This document shows, one piece after another, positions 35,978 to 45,152 of a DNA stretch of 64,000 nucleotides (positions are counted from its first letter, which is position 1; each line of letters opens with the position of its first letter). Position numbers and translations under genes: made by a program. Origin of the DNA: Glaciecola sp. 33A (GTDB taxonomy: Bacteria > Pseudomonadota > Gammaproteobacteria > Enterobacterales > Alteromonadaceae); contig NZ_PJAR01000025.1 in assembly GCF_002836745.1 (NCBI RefSeq), positions 62,001 to 126,000 of the forward strand. The letters run 5' to 3'. The notes below the pieces were generated by a model. It did not search any database. It saw only the letters and a list, made by a program, of their open reading frames with translations, and was not told the DNA's origin.

Positions 35978-36311
35978 AGTTGGGTTTTTTAGACTCGACG
36001 AGATGCAACATGACAGTGCAATATGATACCAGTAATGTTCCTTTAATGTCTAAAACTTAAGACTGTTTATTTGACTAATTCAGCATGAATATTTGACCTC
36101 CTATTTGCGCAATTAGTACTAATAGTTAGTTGACAAAACCCACCTAAGAATAGACATAATGAGAGTAGACGATAGGGACACAGTTTTTCATATCTTGTTT
36201 TATGTCAAACTCAGTCTGTTGTAATCGTCTATACTAGGTGGCAAAGGAAAGCCAAATTTTGAAAAAAAATAATTAAAACTCATTCAAAAATATACAGATG
36301 GAAAAAATCAA
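35978..36311. other. Divergent intergenic region, modA and M1 aminopeptidase
   Basis: 334 bases without a gene. CTATACT at 36229-36235 is a good -10 (sigma-70 or RpoS style) for the aminopeptidase, without a convincing -35. No ModE box and no strong hairpin are seen. Confidence 0.35.
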
Positions 36312-38225
36312 ATGAAAAACTTTTTTAGACTAAGCATGTTTACCCTAGCTGTATCCTTGGTGGCTTGTTCTCCAGTTGAGGACCCCTCGCCGGTTGATAC
36401 CGAGAGTATGCTTAGTCAAAACGTGCAAAATGATATGGCAAGCAGTTCTGCAATCGATGTCGGCAAAGACTACCATTCTTATGCCAATCCAGACGAGGTC
36501 TTAGTAACGCATCTAAACCTAGATCTAACCGCTGATTTTATTAGTAAAAAACTCATCGGTAGTGTGCAAGTGACCGTAAAACGTCAACAAGAAAATGCAG
36601 ATGAAGTGATATTGGATACCCGTGATCTCGTTATCTTTAGCGTCACAAGCCAAGGCAATGATGTTCCCTTTGAATTGAAAGCGGCAGATCAAAACTTAGG
36701 TGCCGCGCTGCACATCAAAATGCCCAAAGGGTCAGACACCTTCACTATTTATTATGAAACATCGCCAACAGCGTCCGGTGCACAATGGCTAACGCCAGCG
36801 CAAACAGCAGGTAAAAAATACCCATTTCTGTTTACCCAAGCGCAAGCAATCCACGCACGAAGCTTTATTCCTTTGCAAGACTCTCCGCAAGTCCGAGTCA
36901 CCTATACTGCAACCATTAGAACACCCAAAGAGTTGTTAGCCGTAATGAGTGCGTCCAATGACCCGGGCACTGAACGCGATGGCGTTTACGAATTTAATAT
37001 GCCCCAACCTATTCCATCGTACTTGATTGCTTTAGCTATTGGCGATCTGCATTTTAAAGCAATGGGTGAGCGCACAGGTGTGTATGCCGAACCGGCTTTA
37101 CTAGAGTCTGCGGCCGCTGAGTTTGAAGATACTGAAAGCATGCTAGTTGCGACCGAAAATAAATATGGTCCTTATGGCTGGGATCGCTACGACTTATTAA
37201 TTTTACCTCCTTCATTTCCTTTTGGAGGCATGGAAAACCCAAGATTATCTTTTATTACGCCAACCGTGATTGCCGGTGACAAAAGCCTTGTATCGTTGAT
37301 TGCGCATGAACTAGCACACAGCTGGTCAGGCAATACGGTGACCAATGCAACATGGCGTGATTTGTGGCTAAATGAAGGTTTTACTACTTATTTGACCTAT
37401 CGTATTATGGAAATGGTGTATGGTGAAGACCGTTATAATATGGAAGCAGTACTTGGTTATCAGGACTTGCAAGCTGCTATAAACTCACTAACGCCAGCTG
37501 ACCAAATCCTTGCGATCGATTTGCGTGGTAGAAATCCCGACGATGTGTTTTCTAATATTCCGTATGAAAAAGGTGCCCTATTTTTACGCGAGATCGAGCA
37601 AAAAATTGGGCGTGATAATTTCGATAAATTCCTGTTAAGTTACTTCGAGCACTTTTCATTTAAAAGTATTACTACCGATGAGTTTTTAGCTTACCTAGAT
37701 GTAACCTTGCTAAGCCAATATGCCGACAAGCTTGATAAAAAACGCATTAATGAGTGGATTTTTGAGCCTGGAATTCCTGAAGGTGCTCCGGTACCAGAAT
37801 CTGACGCTTTTGTGAATGTCGACAAAGCGAGAGAGCAATGGTTAGCAGGGAAGACCAGCGCTAACATGACCCAAACGCAAGACTGGACTGTGCATCAATG
37901 GCTGTATTTTTTGAATAACATGCCTGAGCTTTTAAATGAAAAGCAGTTAGCAGAGCTGGATGCTGCATTTTCGTTAACGGTAAGCAAAAATAATGAAATA
38001 GCACATAGCTGGTTAATGATTGCGGTGAAAAATCAATATAAACCTGCGTATGAACGTCTGTACGAGTACTTAACGACCATTGGCCGTAACAAATTAGTCA
38101 AGCCTTTATATCGTGAGTTATCAAAGACACCCGATGGCAAAGCGTTTGCGAAAAAAGCATTTGAACAGGCAAAACCGGGTTACCACCCGCTAACTATAAG
38201 CGCGAATGAAGGTTATGTTGAGTAA
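36312..38225 (+). CDS. M1 family metallo-aminopeptidase, lipoprotein
   Basis: 637-residue zinc aminopeptidase. Lipobox LVAC with Cys19 gives membrane anchoring in the periplasm. The exopeptidase motif GGMEN is at 305-309, the zinc motif HELAH at 332-336 and the third ligand Glu355 in WLNEGFTTY. The C-terminal ~160 residues resemble the helical domain of leukotriene A4 hydrolase. It releases N-terminal residues from peptides. It stands alone, divergent from modABC. Confidence 0.93.
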   Translation: MKNFFRLSMFTLAVSLVACSPVEDPSPVDTESMLSQNVQNDMASSSAIDVGKDYHSYANPDEVLVTHLNLDLTADFISKKLIGSVQVTVKRQQENADEVILDTRDLVIFSVTSQGNDVPFELKAADQNLGAALHIKMPKGSDTFTIYYETSPTASGAQWLTPAQTAGKKYPFLFTQAQAIHARSFIPLQDSPQVRVTYTATIRTPKELLAVMSASNDPGTERDGVYEFNMPQPIPSYLIALAIGDLHFKAMGERTGVYAEPALLESAAAEFEDTESMLVATENKYGPYGWDRYDLLILPPSFPFGGMENPRLSFITPTVIAGDKSLVSLIAHELAHSWSGNTVTNATWRDLWLNEGFTTYLTYRIMEMVYGEDRYNMEAVLGYQDLQAAINSLTPADQILAIDLRGRNPDDVFSNIPYEKGALFLREIEQKIGRDNFDKFLLSYFEHFSFKSITTDEFLAYLDVTLLSQYADKLDKKRINEWIFEPGIPEGAPVPESDAFVNVDKAREQWLAGKTSANMTQTQDWTVHQWLYFLNNMPELLNEKQLAELDAAFSLTVSKNNEIAHSWLMIAVKNQYKPAYERLYEYLTTIGRNKLVKPLYRELSKTPDGKAFAKKAFEQAKPGYHPLTISANEGYVE

Positions 38226-38319
38226 TCAATTATTTTTTTCTTCAGGAAATAAATAATTTGTTGTACTTATTTGGCTCTTTTTTTTTATTATATACACTCC
38301 TGATTTATGGCTAAGTGTT

Positions 38320-38511
38320 ATGAGTAAAGATTACAGATTTCGCAAAGAAGAAAGTGATGATTTTGACAACCAAGATTGGATTGTGGGTAAGCAAAACGAT
38401 GAGGGCAAGGTTGAACAAGCTAAAGCCGAGTTGGTGCGTAAAAAGCGCGCCAGTAAGGATATGACCACCGCTCGCAATAAGCAAAACGACGATGCCGAGA
38501 GTGTGCACTGA
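38320..38511 (+). CDS. Small charged protein, unknown
   Basis: 63 residues, very rich in Lys, Asp, Glu and Arg (MSKDYRFRKEES, QAKAELVRKKRASKD), with no hydrophobic segment. It loosely recalls small PA3496-type proteins, but I cannot assign it. TATATACACT upstream (about 38290-38299) could be its -10. It lies upstream of the LysR gene with a palindrome between. The opposite strand is also open, but less plausible. Confidence 0.5.
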   Translation: MSKDYRFRKEESDDFDNQDWIVGKQNDEGKVEQAKAELVRKKRASKDMTTARNKQNDDAESVH

Positions 38512-38567
38512 GTTATTTTTTGCTAAGTTGCGACATTAAGCATTGCACTCATGGTAAAAATCGCGTT

Positions 38568-38599
38568 ATAAACCAGTAATCAATCGATTACTGGTTTAT
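38568..38599. repeat. Perfect 14-bp inverted repeat abutting the LysR start codon
   Basis: ATAAACCAGTAATC (38568-38581), loop AATC, GATTACTGGTTTAT (38586-38599). The downstream arm ends two bases before the GTG start at 38602, where a ribosome site would be, and no Shine-Dalgarno is visible. It could terminate the small upstream gene, act as a LysR operator, or control translation of the regulator. Confidence 0.75.
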
Positions 38600-38601
38600 T
38601 T

Positions 38602-39453
38602 GTGGACATTAGATTTTTAACTACCTTTCTTGAAGTAGCAGAAACCAGACACTTTGGTCGTGCAGCCGAAAATTTATATTTAACTCAGTCGGCAGTTAGT
38701 GCTCGCATTAAACTGTTGGAAGAGTATTTCAACACTGCATTGTTCATTCGAAATCGTAATAGTATTCAAATTACGCCAGCAGGTCAAAAGCTGATCCCAT
38801 ACGCTCAAGAACTCTCGAATACATTGTCAAAAGCAAGAAAGTTATTGGCCCAAGAAGAGTGCCAGCACATTAGCTGTGCTTCAACCCAGAATGCATTTTT
38901 GCTGTGCTTTTCTAATTGGCTGCCAAACTTGCTTACTCACTTCAATAGCGTTAGCTTCCAGCATGAAATCGCCACTATCGAACAAATCACCAGGCAACTG
39001 CATGAACACAGTATTGACGTTGCCTTAACCACATCGCAGGTTAAGTCGGATGATATTGAAAGTAGTTTGTTGTTTGAAGTCTCACTTTGTATGTATCAGT
39101 CAAATAGTGCGAACAGCGAGATTGATAGCGAAATTCATGACATCAATATTGAATGGTCACCTTCTGTTAACGACAAACTGGGTAAACTACATCCCGAATT
39201 AAGAAAAGCTAAGTTACGCACTTCTTCAATAGATGTTGCATTGGCATTGGCTGCTGTTGAGGTCAGTCGTTTAATATTACCGATAACATCACACGCATTT
39301 CTGGATACTAATTTACGAGAAGTACTCGCTAATTTTACGCCTTCGCAATTAACTCAAGAAGTTAAAATCCCGGTCTATTTAAATCAATTAAAGAATCAGA
39401 AAAATCGAGGCGTAGAAGAACTAATTGCTTATATGCAACTAAAAGTGAAGTAA
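38602..39453 (+). CDS. LysR-family transcriptional regulator, HdfR-like
   Basis: 283 residues. The N-terminal LysR winged helix is very close to HdfR (FLEVAETRHFGRAAENLYLTQ split, then SAVSARIKLLEE, LFIRNRNSIQITPAGQKL). A type 2 periplasmic-binding-like effector domain follows (about 90-283), more divergent. The GTG start is fixed by the family N terminus MDIRFLTTFLEVA. HdfR in E. coli represses flhDC and activates other genes; the targets here are unknown. Start preceded by the palindrome at 38568. Confidence 0.88.
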   Translation: MDIRFLTTFLEVAETRHFGRAAENLYLTQSAVSARIKLLEEYFNTALFIRNRNSIQITPAGQKLIPYAQELSNTLSKARKLLAQEECQHISCASTQNAFLLCFSNWLPNLLTHFNSVSFQHEIATIEQITRQLHEHSIDVALTTSQVKSDDIESSLLFEVSLCMYQSNSANSEIDSEIHDINIEWSPSVNDKLGKLHPELRKAKLRTSSIDVALALAAVEVSRLILPITSHAFLDTNLREVLANFTPSQLTQEVKIPVYLNQLKNQKNRGVEELIAYMQLKVK

Positions 39454-39516
39454 GTGCGTTAACAGACACTATTGCTCTGTTAGCACATATCTTGATAAAC
39501 GCTAATTTTGATGAAA

Positions 39517-39541
39517 ACTGCACCTTCATGAAAGGTGCAGT
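39517..39541. terminator. Bidirectional terminator
   Basis: Perfect 10-bp stem ACTGCACCTT / AAGGTGCAGT with loop CATGA, flanked by CCTTTATTATTT on the plus strand and TTTTCATC on the minus strand. It lies between the convergent LysR and small secreted protein genes. Confidence 0.75.
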
Positions 39542-39547
39542 CCTTTA

Positions 39548-39775
39548 TTATTTCGGTAACTTGGTAATCGGTTGATATCCTTCAGTCTCTAGCTCTTCGT
39601 TTACACATACAAGCAAGAATTCGTCCATTGATAATTTTCCTGTTCCCTCGTCGTCCGCAATTTCCTTGCAGTATTCTTTGTATTCCTTAATAAGCTGAGC
39701 ATCAGCGACAGGACGCTCGTCTGCGATAGTCGACGCAGCAAAAAGCAAACCAACCACTAGTAACGTATATTTCAT
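39548..39775 (-). CDS. Small secreted protein, unknown
   Basis: 75 residues with a signal peptide (MKYTLLVVGLLFAASTIA) and a mature part of about 57 residues, acidic, with two cysteines (EYCKEIADDEG, LLVCVNEELE) that may form a disulfide. GGAGGG lies about 6 bases upstream of the ATG. Family not recognised. Confidence 0.65.
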   Translation of the reverse strand: MKYTLLVVGLLFAASTIADERPVADAQLIKEYKEYCKEIADDEGTGKLSMDEFLLVCVNEELETEGYQPITKLPK

Positions 39776-39970
39776 AAACCCTCCAAATCAACATGTGTTT
39801 CGATGTGCTAAGTGTATGTTGGTAATGTTTAAATGCGAGCAAAAAAAAATGTTCTTGTGGAATAATTTATTTCACTCAAATCAGCTGATTTTTATCTTGA
39901 TATAGTGCACGTAAAGACTATATTTCGCGCGATATTAACCCCTTAATTTTACTTACACTGGGAAGCAAAA

Positions 39971-41443
39971 ATGATAACGACATTAATTGTTGTCGATTCG
40001 CCGAATGAATTTAGTCAATTAGATTTACATGATTGTGAAGTAATTGATTTTGATAGGTATTTATCTGAATTTCCTAAACGTGATGAAGGCAAAATGCGTG
40101 TCATTAATTTGTGTGCCACGGATAGATATTTGAGCAAAGGGTATTACTGTTCTCTTTTAGCAGAGGCAAGAACACACAAAGTGTTGCCTAGCGTCAATAC
40201 CATTAACGATTTGATTATTGAGAGCCAAGAACAGTCTTTACAGATGAAGACCATTACACTGCCAAAAGCCTTAAGTGATGAGGTGCAAGATGGTAGCCAC
40301 TGTGACGTATTTTTCGGCAGCACAAAGTCCGCTTCTATGGCCCCCATTGCAAAGTTCGCCTTTGAACGTTTCCCTGCGCCGTTCTTAAGTGTGTCGGTAA
40401 GTAAACAAGCCAATGCAACCGTTATGACTGTCGGCTTTGGTGATTGGCAATCAGCTGACAATAACGACAATAACGACAAGACCGAATTGGCGAAAGCATT
40501 ACATGACTATATGTTAAAAACGTGGCGACGGGGCAGTAAAAGAAAACAAGCGCGTTGGGACATGGCTATTTTGTGTAATGAAAATGAAGCTACTCCGCCA
40601 AGCGATGTAAAAGCGATTAAGCATTTTATAAAAGCGGCGAAACTTGTTGGTATCAATGCTGAAGTTATTAACTCAACACAAGCGACCAATATTGGGCATT
40701 ATGACGCACTATTTATACGCGAAACCACGGCTATTAATCACCCAACTTATCATATTGCACGTAAAGCCGAGCAAGAAGGTCTAGTGGTTATGGACGATGC
40801 CACAAGTATTTTGAAATGCTGCAATAAAGTATTTTTACACGACGCATTTAGCTACCACAAAGTACCCTCGCCACGCAGTCATTTTGTCTCCGATAACGAG
40901 ACGCTAACCTGCGAAAAATTAGCGGAAGACTTCGGTTTCCCCATGGTATTAAAACTACCAGAAAGTTCATTTTCTATGGGTGTATTTAAGGTTAAAGATA
41001 TTCAAGAGCTTAGGCTCAAACTAGAAAAGATGTTGAATGAGTCGGCACTAGTGTTAGTACAAGAATACATTTTCACCGAATTTGATTGGCGGATTGGGGT
41101 CTTAAACGGTCGTCCTATATACGCTTGTCGCTATCATATGGCGAGAGGCCACTGGCAAATTTACAACCATGATTCAAAGACCAATACCACAGGTGGTTTT
41201 GAAACATTACCAACGTTTGAAGTACCAAAACCGGTGCTCGATGCTGCCGTTAAAGCCTGTTCAATGATTGGCAACAGCTTGTACGGTGTTGATATTAAAC
41301 AAGCTAATGGCAAAGTTTATGTTATTGAGGTGAATGACAACCCGAGTATTGAGTCAAAAGTAGAAGATTTATATCTGGGCAAGGAACTGTACATGATCAT
41401 TATGCAAGAATTTGCCAACAGGTTGGAAGCACGTGGCCGCTAA
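39971..41443 (+). CDS. RimK-like ATP-grasp ligase with RLAN domain
   Basis: 490 residues. The N-terminal ~190 residues are the RimK-like N-terminal (RLAN) domain; the C-terminal ~290 are an ATP-grasp fold with KVPSPRSHFV, FPMVLKLPESSFSMGV (ATP-binding Lys), VQEYIFTEFDWRIGVL and the Mg ligands in VIEVNDNPSIE. Such enzymes form amide/peptide bonds, adding amino acids to proteins, peptides or small molecules. It heads a three-gene operon with a GNAT-C39 protein 16 bases downstream and a DUF155 protein. The substrate is unknown. GGGAAGC precedes the ATG. Confidence 0.88.
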   Translation: MITTLIVVDSPNEFSQLDLHDCEVIDFDRYLSEFPKRDEGKMRVINLCATDRYLSKGYYCSLLAEARTHKVLPSVNTINDLIIESQEQSLQMKTITLPKALSDEVQDGSHCDVFFGSTKSASMAPIAKFAFERFPAPFLSVSVSKQANATVMTVGFGDWQSADNNDNNDKTELAKALHDYMLKTWRRGSKRKQARWDMAILCNENEATPPSDVKAIKHFIKAAKLVGINAEVINSTQATNIGHYDALFIRETTAINHPTYHIARKAEQEGLVVMDDATSILKCCNKVFLHDAFSYHKVPSPRSHFVSDNETLTCEKLAEDFGFPMVLKLPESSFSMGVFKVKDIQELRLKLEKMLNESALVLVQEYIFTEFDWRIGVLNGRPIYACRYHMARGHWQIYNHDSKTNTTGGFETLPTFEVPKPVLDAAVKACSMIGNSLYGVDIKQANGKVYVIEVNDNPSIESKVEDLYLGKELYMIIMQEFANRLEARGR

Positions 41444-41459
41444 TACCGTGGTTGTTGAT

Positions 41460-42662
41460 ATGCAGTTGCGAATTGCCTCTATCCAAGATTTAGATGCTTT
41501 AGAGCGTATCGAGCTTGCGTGTTTTGATAATGACAGGTTGTCGCGCAGGCGCATGAGTTATTGGTTAAAAGCAGACAATGGTATTCTAGTTTTAGCTCAA
41601 AAGGCGGCTGAAGTCGTCGGTTATGGTCTGGTTATTTTACGCAAAGGTAGTCGCTCAGCACGCTTGTATTCGCTTGCTGTGCTACCCAATGCGAGAGGCC
41701 ATAATATCGCACCAGCCTTGTTGCTGAAGCTTGAAGAGATAGCCTTAACCGAACAACGTTTGTTTATGCGTTTGGAAGTAGCTGAGGATAATTTCGGTGC
41801 CATAAAAATGTATAAAAAGTTGGGTTATCGCAAGTTTGGTATTTATCGTCAATATTATGAAACGGGTGCCGACGCCTTGCGTTTTCAAAAAGCCATACAA
41901 CAGACTACGATGGCCAGCAATATGAGCTATTACCCATGGTATAAGCAGACCACTGAATTTACCTGTGGTCCAAGCGCTTTAATGATGGCGATGAAGTATT
42001 TGCATAAAAGCACTCGATTTGATCAAGCTACCGAAATCGATATTTGGCGCCATGCAACGACTATATTTATGACATCAGGACATGGTGGTTGCCATCCGTT
42101 AGGACTTGCATTAGCAGCTCATAAACGTGGATTCGAAGTTGCAGTTTATTCGACACAAGTTAATGATTTGTTTATTGACGGGGTTCGCAGCGAGCACAAA
42201 AAATCAATTATGCGCATTGTGGAACAAGACTTTATAGAGAAAGCGACTGAAGCAAACGTGCGGGTGTATAAAAATGAAATACAACTGTCGCAAATTGAAA
42301 ACGCCCTGTCTAACGGTTTCGCTGTTATTTGCCTTATCAGTACTTATCAATTTGACGGTAAAAAAACCCCACACTGGGTTGCAATAACGCATGCGGATGA
42401 CAGGTGCTTATATTTGCATGACCCTGATGGTAGCGAAGGTTTCTACAATGAGACTGGCACTAGGTTGGATGGCAATAGTCAAAGCGATGCTGGCGAAAGT
42501 GAAGATATTGATTTGGACTATCAGCATTTACCTATTTTAAAAGAAGATTTTGCATCACTTTCGGTTTTTGGAAAAAGCAAATTAAGAACTTGCTTAATAA
42601 TAACGCCAGGCAAACAAAAAATTGAATCCATAGGAGAGGCAAGAAATGAGTTTCTTCAATAA
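41460..42662 (+). CDS. GNAT acetyltransferase fused to C39-like cysteine peptidase
   Basis: 400 residues from ATG 41460; TTG/GTG codons upstream (41412, 41448) are possible but would add non-conserved sequence. Residues 1-145 form a GNAT domain with motif A LYSLAVLPNARGHNIAPALL. Residues about 155-400 form a papain-like C39 domain with Gln163 and Cys169 in KQTTEFTCGPSALMM, His305 in PHWVAITH and Asp321 in LHDPDG. C39 enzymes cleave after double-Gly leaders, but this one lacks a transporter and has an intact acyltransferase partner. It overlaps the next gene by 17 bases and lies between RimK-like and DUF155 genes, implying a shared peptide-modifying pathway. Confidence 0.88.
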   Translation: MQLRIASIQDLDALERIELACFDNDRLSRRRMSYWLKADNGILVLAQKAAEVVGYGLVILRKGSRSARLYSLAVLPNARGHNIAPALLLKLEEIALTEQRLFMRLEVAEDNFGAIKMYKKLGYRKFGIYRQYYETGADALRFQKAIQQTTMASNMSYYPWYKQTTEFTCGPSALMMAMKYLHKSTRFDQATEIDIWRHATTIFMTSGHGGCHPLGLALAAHKRGFEVAVYSTQVNDLFIDGVRSEHKKSIMRIVEQDFIEKATEANVRVYKNEIQLSQIENALSNGFAVICLISTYQFDGKKTPHWVAITHADDRCLYLHDPDGSEGFYNETGTRLDGNSQSDAGESEDIDLDYQHLPILKEDFASLSVFGKSKLRTCLIITPGKQKIESIGEARNEFLQ

Positions 42663-43431
42663 CAACGCAGAAATTATCTTATTTGCAGCACAAATTGATT
42701 TGGAACAAGTCAAAACGCAGTTTGAAAAACTATATATTGTACAAAAGTACCGCGATGCAGTGCACATCGAAATGCCCAAAGGTCACCTGTTTATTTTTGA
42801 TTATGGGGTATTGGTTGCGTGGGGAGTTAACCCTGCAAAGCAAGATCACTATCTGACCGTCCTAAAACACATTGCTAAAGGGGTAAATCCGGCACAGACA
42901 GACAGATATGAGTTTGTTAAAGCAGGCAAAGAATCCAGTCAGTTGGTTATTGTGGATAACCAGCTCTCGTTGCCTAATGTGCAGGTTGATAGTTTGTTAA
43001 CCTTGAGTCATGCTTTTGCTCAGTCAGCCAAATTGCAGCATGTTGAGATACTGGCCGAGCATACAATTAGTAATAATCAGTATTTGATCAACACCTTGTC
43101 ACAAACGGGTAAGCTTCCCTTAAGTCGCAAAGCGTTGGCAAAATTGAGAGGCCAACTATTGCAGACAAGAAGTGACATTATGTTGCATTGTCGCGTGTTG
43201 GACACACCTGAGTTTTTTTGGGATTTCCCGGTGGTGGACCACTTGTATTTGAGCTTATCAAAATATTTAGAACTAAAACCAAGAATTGAATTGGTAAATC
43301 TAAAGCGGCAGACTATGCATGATCTATATGACATGTTGGCGACTGAGCAAAACCACAAACATTTATCGTTTTTGGGATCGATAGTTATTATTTTGATTGC
43401 GACAGAAATTGTGCTCTTCTTTTTTAAATAA
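42646..43431 (+). CDS. RMD1/DUF155 family membrane protein
   Basis: 261 residues. Family features are the central MPKGHLFIFDYGVLVAWG and the C-terminal FWDFPVVDHLYLSLSKYLE, IELVNLKRQTMHDLYDML, NHKHLSFLGSIVIILI, ending in a membrane segment. RMD1/Sif2-type proteins in yeast are mitochondrial and poorly understood; the bacterial role is unknown. AGGAG (42632-42636) lies inside the preceding gene, 9 bases before the ATG. Third gene of the operon starting at 39971; convergent with the sulfotransferase gene. Confidence 0.88.
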   Translation: MSFFNNNAEIILFAAQIDLEQVKTQFEKLYIVQKYRDAVHIEMPKGHLFIFDYGVLVAWGVNPAKQDHYLTVLKHIAKGVNPAQTDRYEFVKAGKESSQLVIVDNQLSLPNVQVDSLLTLSHAFAQSAKLQHVEILAEHTISNNQYLINTLSQTGKLPLSRKALAKLRGQLLQTRSDIMLHCRVLDTPEFFWDFPVVDHLYLSLSKYLELKPRIELVNLKRQTMHDLYDMLATEQNHKHLSFLGSIVIILIATEIVLFFFK

Positions 43432-43442
43432 TGTGTGTGGTG

Positions 43443-45044
43443 TTAATCATTAACAAGACCATTGAGTTTTAAATAGGCGGCATATTTATTATGCTGGCCT
43501 ATTGCTCTTTGATGAATAGGCTCAGTAACTTGGGCCGAACTCAAGGTTTTAACCATGCTGACCAATTTTTGCTTTTGTTCTCGCTTATCCTCTTTCTTAT
43601 ATTGCTCATACCAACATTCCTGTTGATGGCTCAAGCCACAAAATGCGAGTACTTGGTGCATGGTCGATTGTGGCTGACTAACTAAAGTTTCATACTCTAT
43701 TTCAAAAATTTCATCTTGATAGATTTGCCGCCAGTGCTGCATTAGCTTGCCATAAAGTTGGTTGTAAACTGATAATTCACCGAGATCACACAAGTAAGGT
43801 TCGTTGGCGTCAAAATGATTCTTAAAAATCGACAGCCCAGTATCAGCAAACTGTCGCGTCAAATGAATGATTTTTGCATGTGGAAATAAGGTCTTAATTA
43901 AGCCAATAGATTGAAAGTTAGCAGGCAGTTTATCAATCACAAATGGCGTGCTTAATTGCCTTTTCTTAATCGCATTTACATAAATATTAGCTGCTTGCTG
44001 ACAAATTTCTTGTCCTTTTCTGGTGTCCAATTCGGGCATAAATAAAGGGTAGGGCTGTTGCGTATGGTGGGCCACGAAGTTGGCTACTTGACTGGCAATA
44101 ATAGCTTGTTCGCCTAAACTCGACACATCTGAATGTTGACATAGCATCTGTTCGAGTAAGGTAGAACCAGTGCGCGGCAAACCAAGGATAAAAATAGGCG
44201 TAAAACGCGTGCTTTTAGCTCGGTGATATTTTTTTGCATTTGAATTTATTTGGATCGCTGTAAAAAGATCGCGTAAATCGTTGACTCGATAGTCACACAT
44301 AGATAATTGAAGCTGGTTAGCAACTTTCCAGTGCGCAAACGCCGGTTTGCTTCGTTTTGCTAATTCGAAGTAGCGACCAAGTGCGTAGTTAACAATCATT
44401 TGTAATTTGTTATCGCTGGCCGAGTTATTGTCTACCTTGTCACTGTTGGGCTCATTAGGAGAAAGGTTGTCAGACAAGTCGTCAATATTGGGTATTATAT
44501 TATTTATTGCGCTGAGAGCATCATGCGCTAGGTTGATATCTTGCATTTGACCAAGGTTGAGTTTGAGCAACCATGCATAACTACGTAGTAAGTTGTCATC
44601 TGAATAATTGATACATTCAGAGGCTAGCTCATCCGCTTTAATCAGTTGACCTACTTCCCTGTAAAAATTAGCCGCTCGATAAATAACGACAGCATTTTTA
44701 GGAAACTGAGTTAGGGCAAAGTTGATTACGGTTTCAACATCCCTAACAGAATTAACCATTTCAAAAGCATCCGCTAGTTTAAAAAGAGGCTCATGTTGGG
44801 TTGGCAATAATTGGCAAGCGTTTGAGAGTTGTGTGATCGCTGAGTCAAACTCTTCCACACTGAGCAATGCAGATCCAAAATAAAAGCAGACATCACCGCG
44901 CTTTGGTGCCAATTTCTGTAATGCTAAGAATAGGTTAAATGCACGTTTAAAATCACCTTTAGCAACTGCATCTTGCGCAATGTTGAGCTGTTTCTCAAAA
45001 GATACGTGCGAGTCCTGCAAAGTCAAAATAATAGGTATCCACAA
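43443..45044 (-). CDS. TPR-repeat sulfotransferase
   Basis: 533 residues with the same layout as the gene at 11765. N-terminal TPR-like helices (about 15-270: AQDAVAKGDFKRAFNLFLAL, GSALLSVEEFDSAI), then a sulfotransferase domain with PAPS loop LGLPRTGSTLLEQML (287-301) and LTRQFADTGLSIFKNHF. It has a Ser/Asn/Asp-rich insert near 185-212. No signal peptide. The start is uncertain: TTG 45044 gives a hydrophobic N terminus without a clear Shine-Dalgarno. It follows the TonB receptor gene and its terminator on the same strand. The sulfate acceptor is unknown. Confidence 0.82.
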   Translation of the reverse strand: MWIPIILTLQDSHVSFEKQLNIAQDAVAKGDFKRAFNLFLALQKLAPKRGDVCFYFGSALLSVEEFDSAITQLSNACQLLPTQHEPLFKLADAFEMVNSVRDVETVINFALTQFPKNAVVIYRAANFYREVGQLIKADELASECINYSDDNLLRSYAWLLKLNLGQMQDINLAHDALSAINNIIPNIDDLSDNLSPNEPNSDKVDNNSASDNKLQMIVNYALGRYFELAKRSKPAFAHWKVANQLQLSMCDYRVNDLRDLFTAIQINSNAKKYHRAKSTRFTPIFILGLPRTGSTLLEQMLCQHSDVSSLGEQAIIASQVANFVAHHTQQPYPLFMPELDTRKGQEICQQAANIYVNAIKKRQLSTPFVIDKLPANFQSIGLIKTLFPHAKIIHLTRQFADTGLSIFKNHFDANEPYLCDLGELSVYNQLYGKLMQHWRQIYQDEIFEIEYETLVSQPQSTMHQVLAFCGLSHQQECWYEQYKKEDKREQKQKLVSMVKTLSSAQVTEPIHQRAIGQHNKYAAYLKLNGLVND

Positions 45045-45102
45045 TTAACGAAGCAAGTAAAAATGCCATATAAGAGAGTGTAAATAAAGAAAAATTAATG
45101 CT

Positions 45103-45136
45103 AAAAAAAAGCCTTGTCTTAAAGGACAAGGCTTTT
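45103..45136 (-). terminator. Intrinsic terminator after the second TonB receptor
   Basis: On the minus strand a 12-bp perfect stem AAAAGCCTTGTC / GACAAGGCTTTT with six-base loop runs into eight T. It lies 17 bases past the receptor stop, before the downstream sulfotransferase, like the terminator at 11447. Confidence 0.9.
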
Positions 45137-45152
45137 GTAGCGTGTTTACTAT

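Noticed and set aside
35978-36110. Possible ModE-type operator upstream of modA
   Set aside because: No palindrome resembling the ModE site could be found by eye.
40458-40480. Short 9-bp tandem repeat (GACAATAAC) in the RimK-like gene
   Set aside because: Only about two copies, encoding Asp-Asn residues in a variable loop; likely simple sequence noise.
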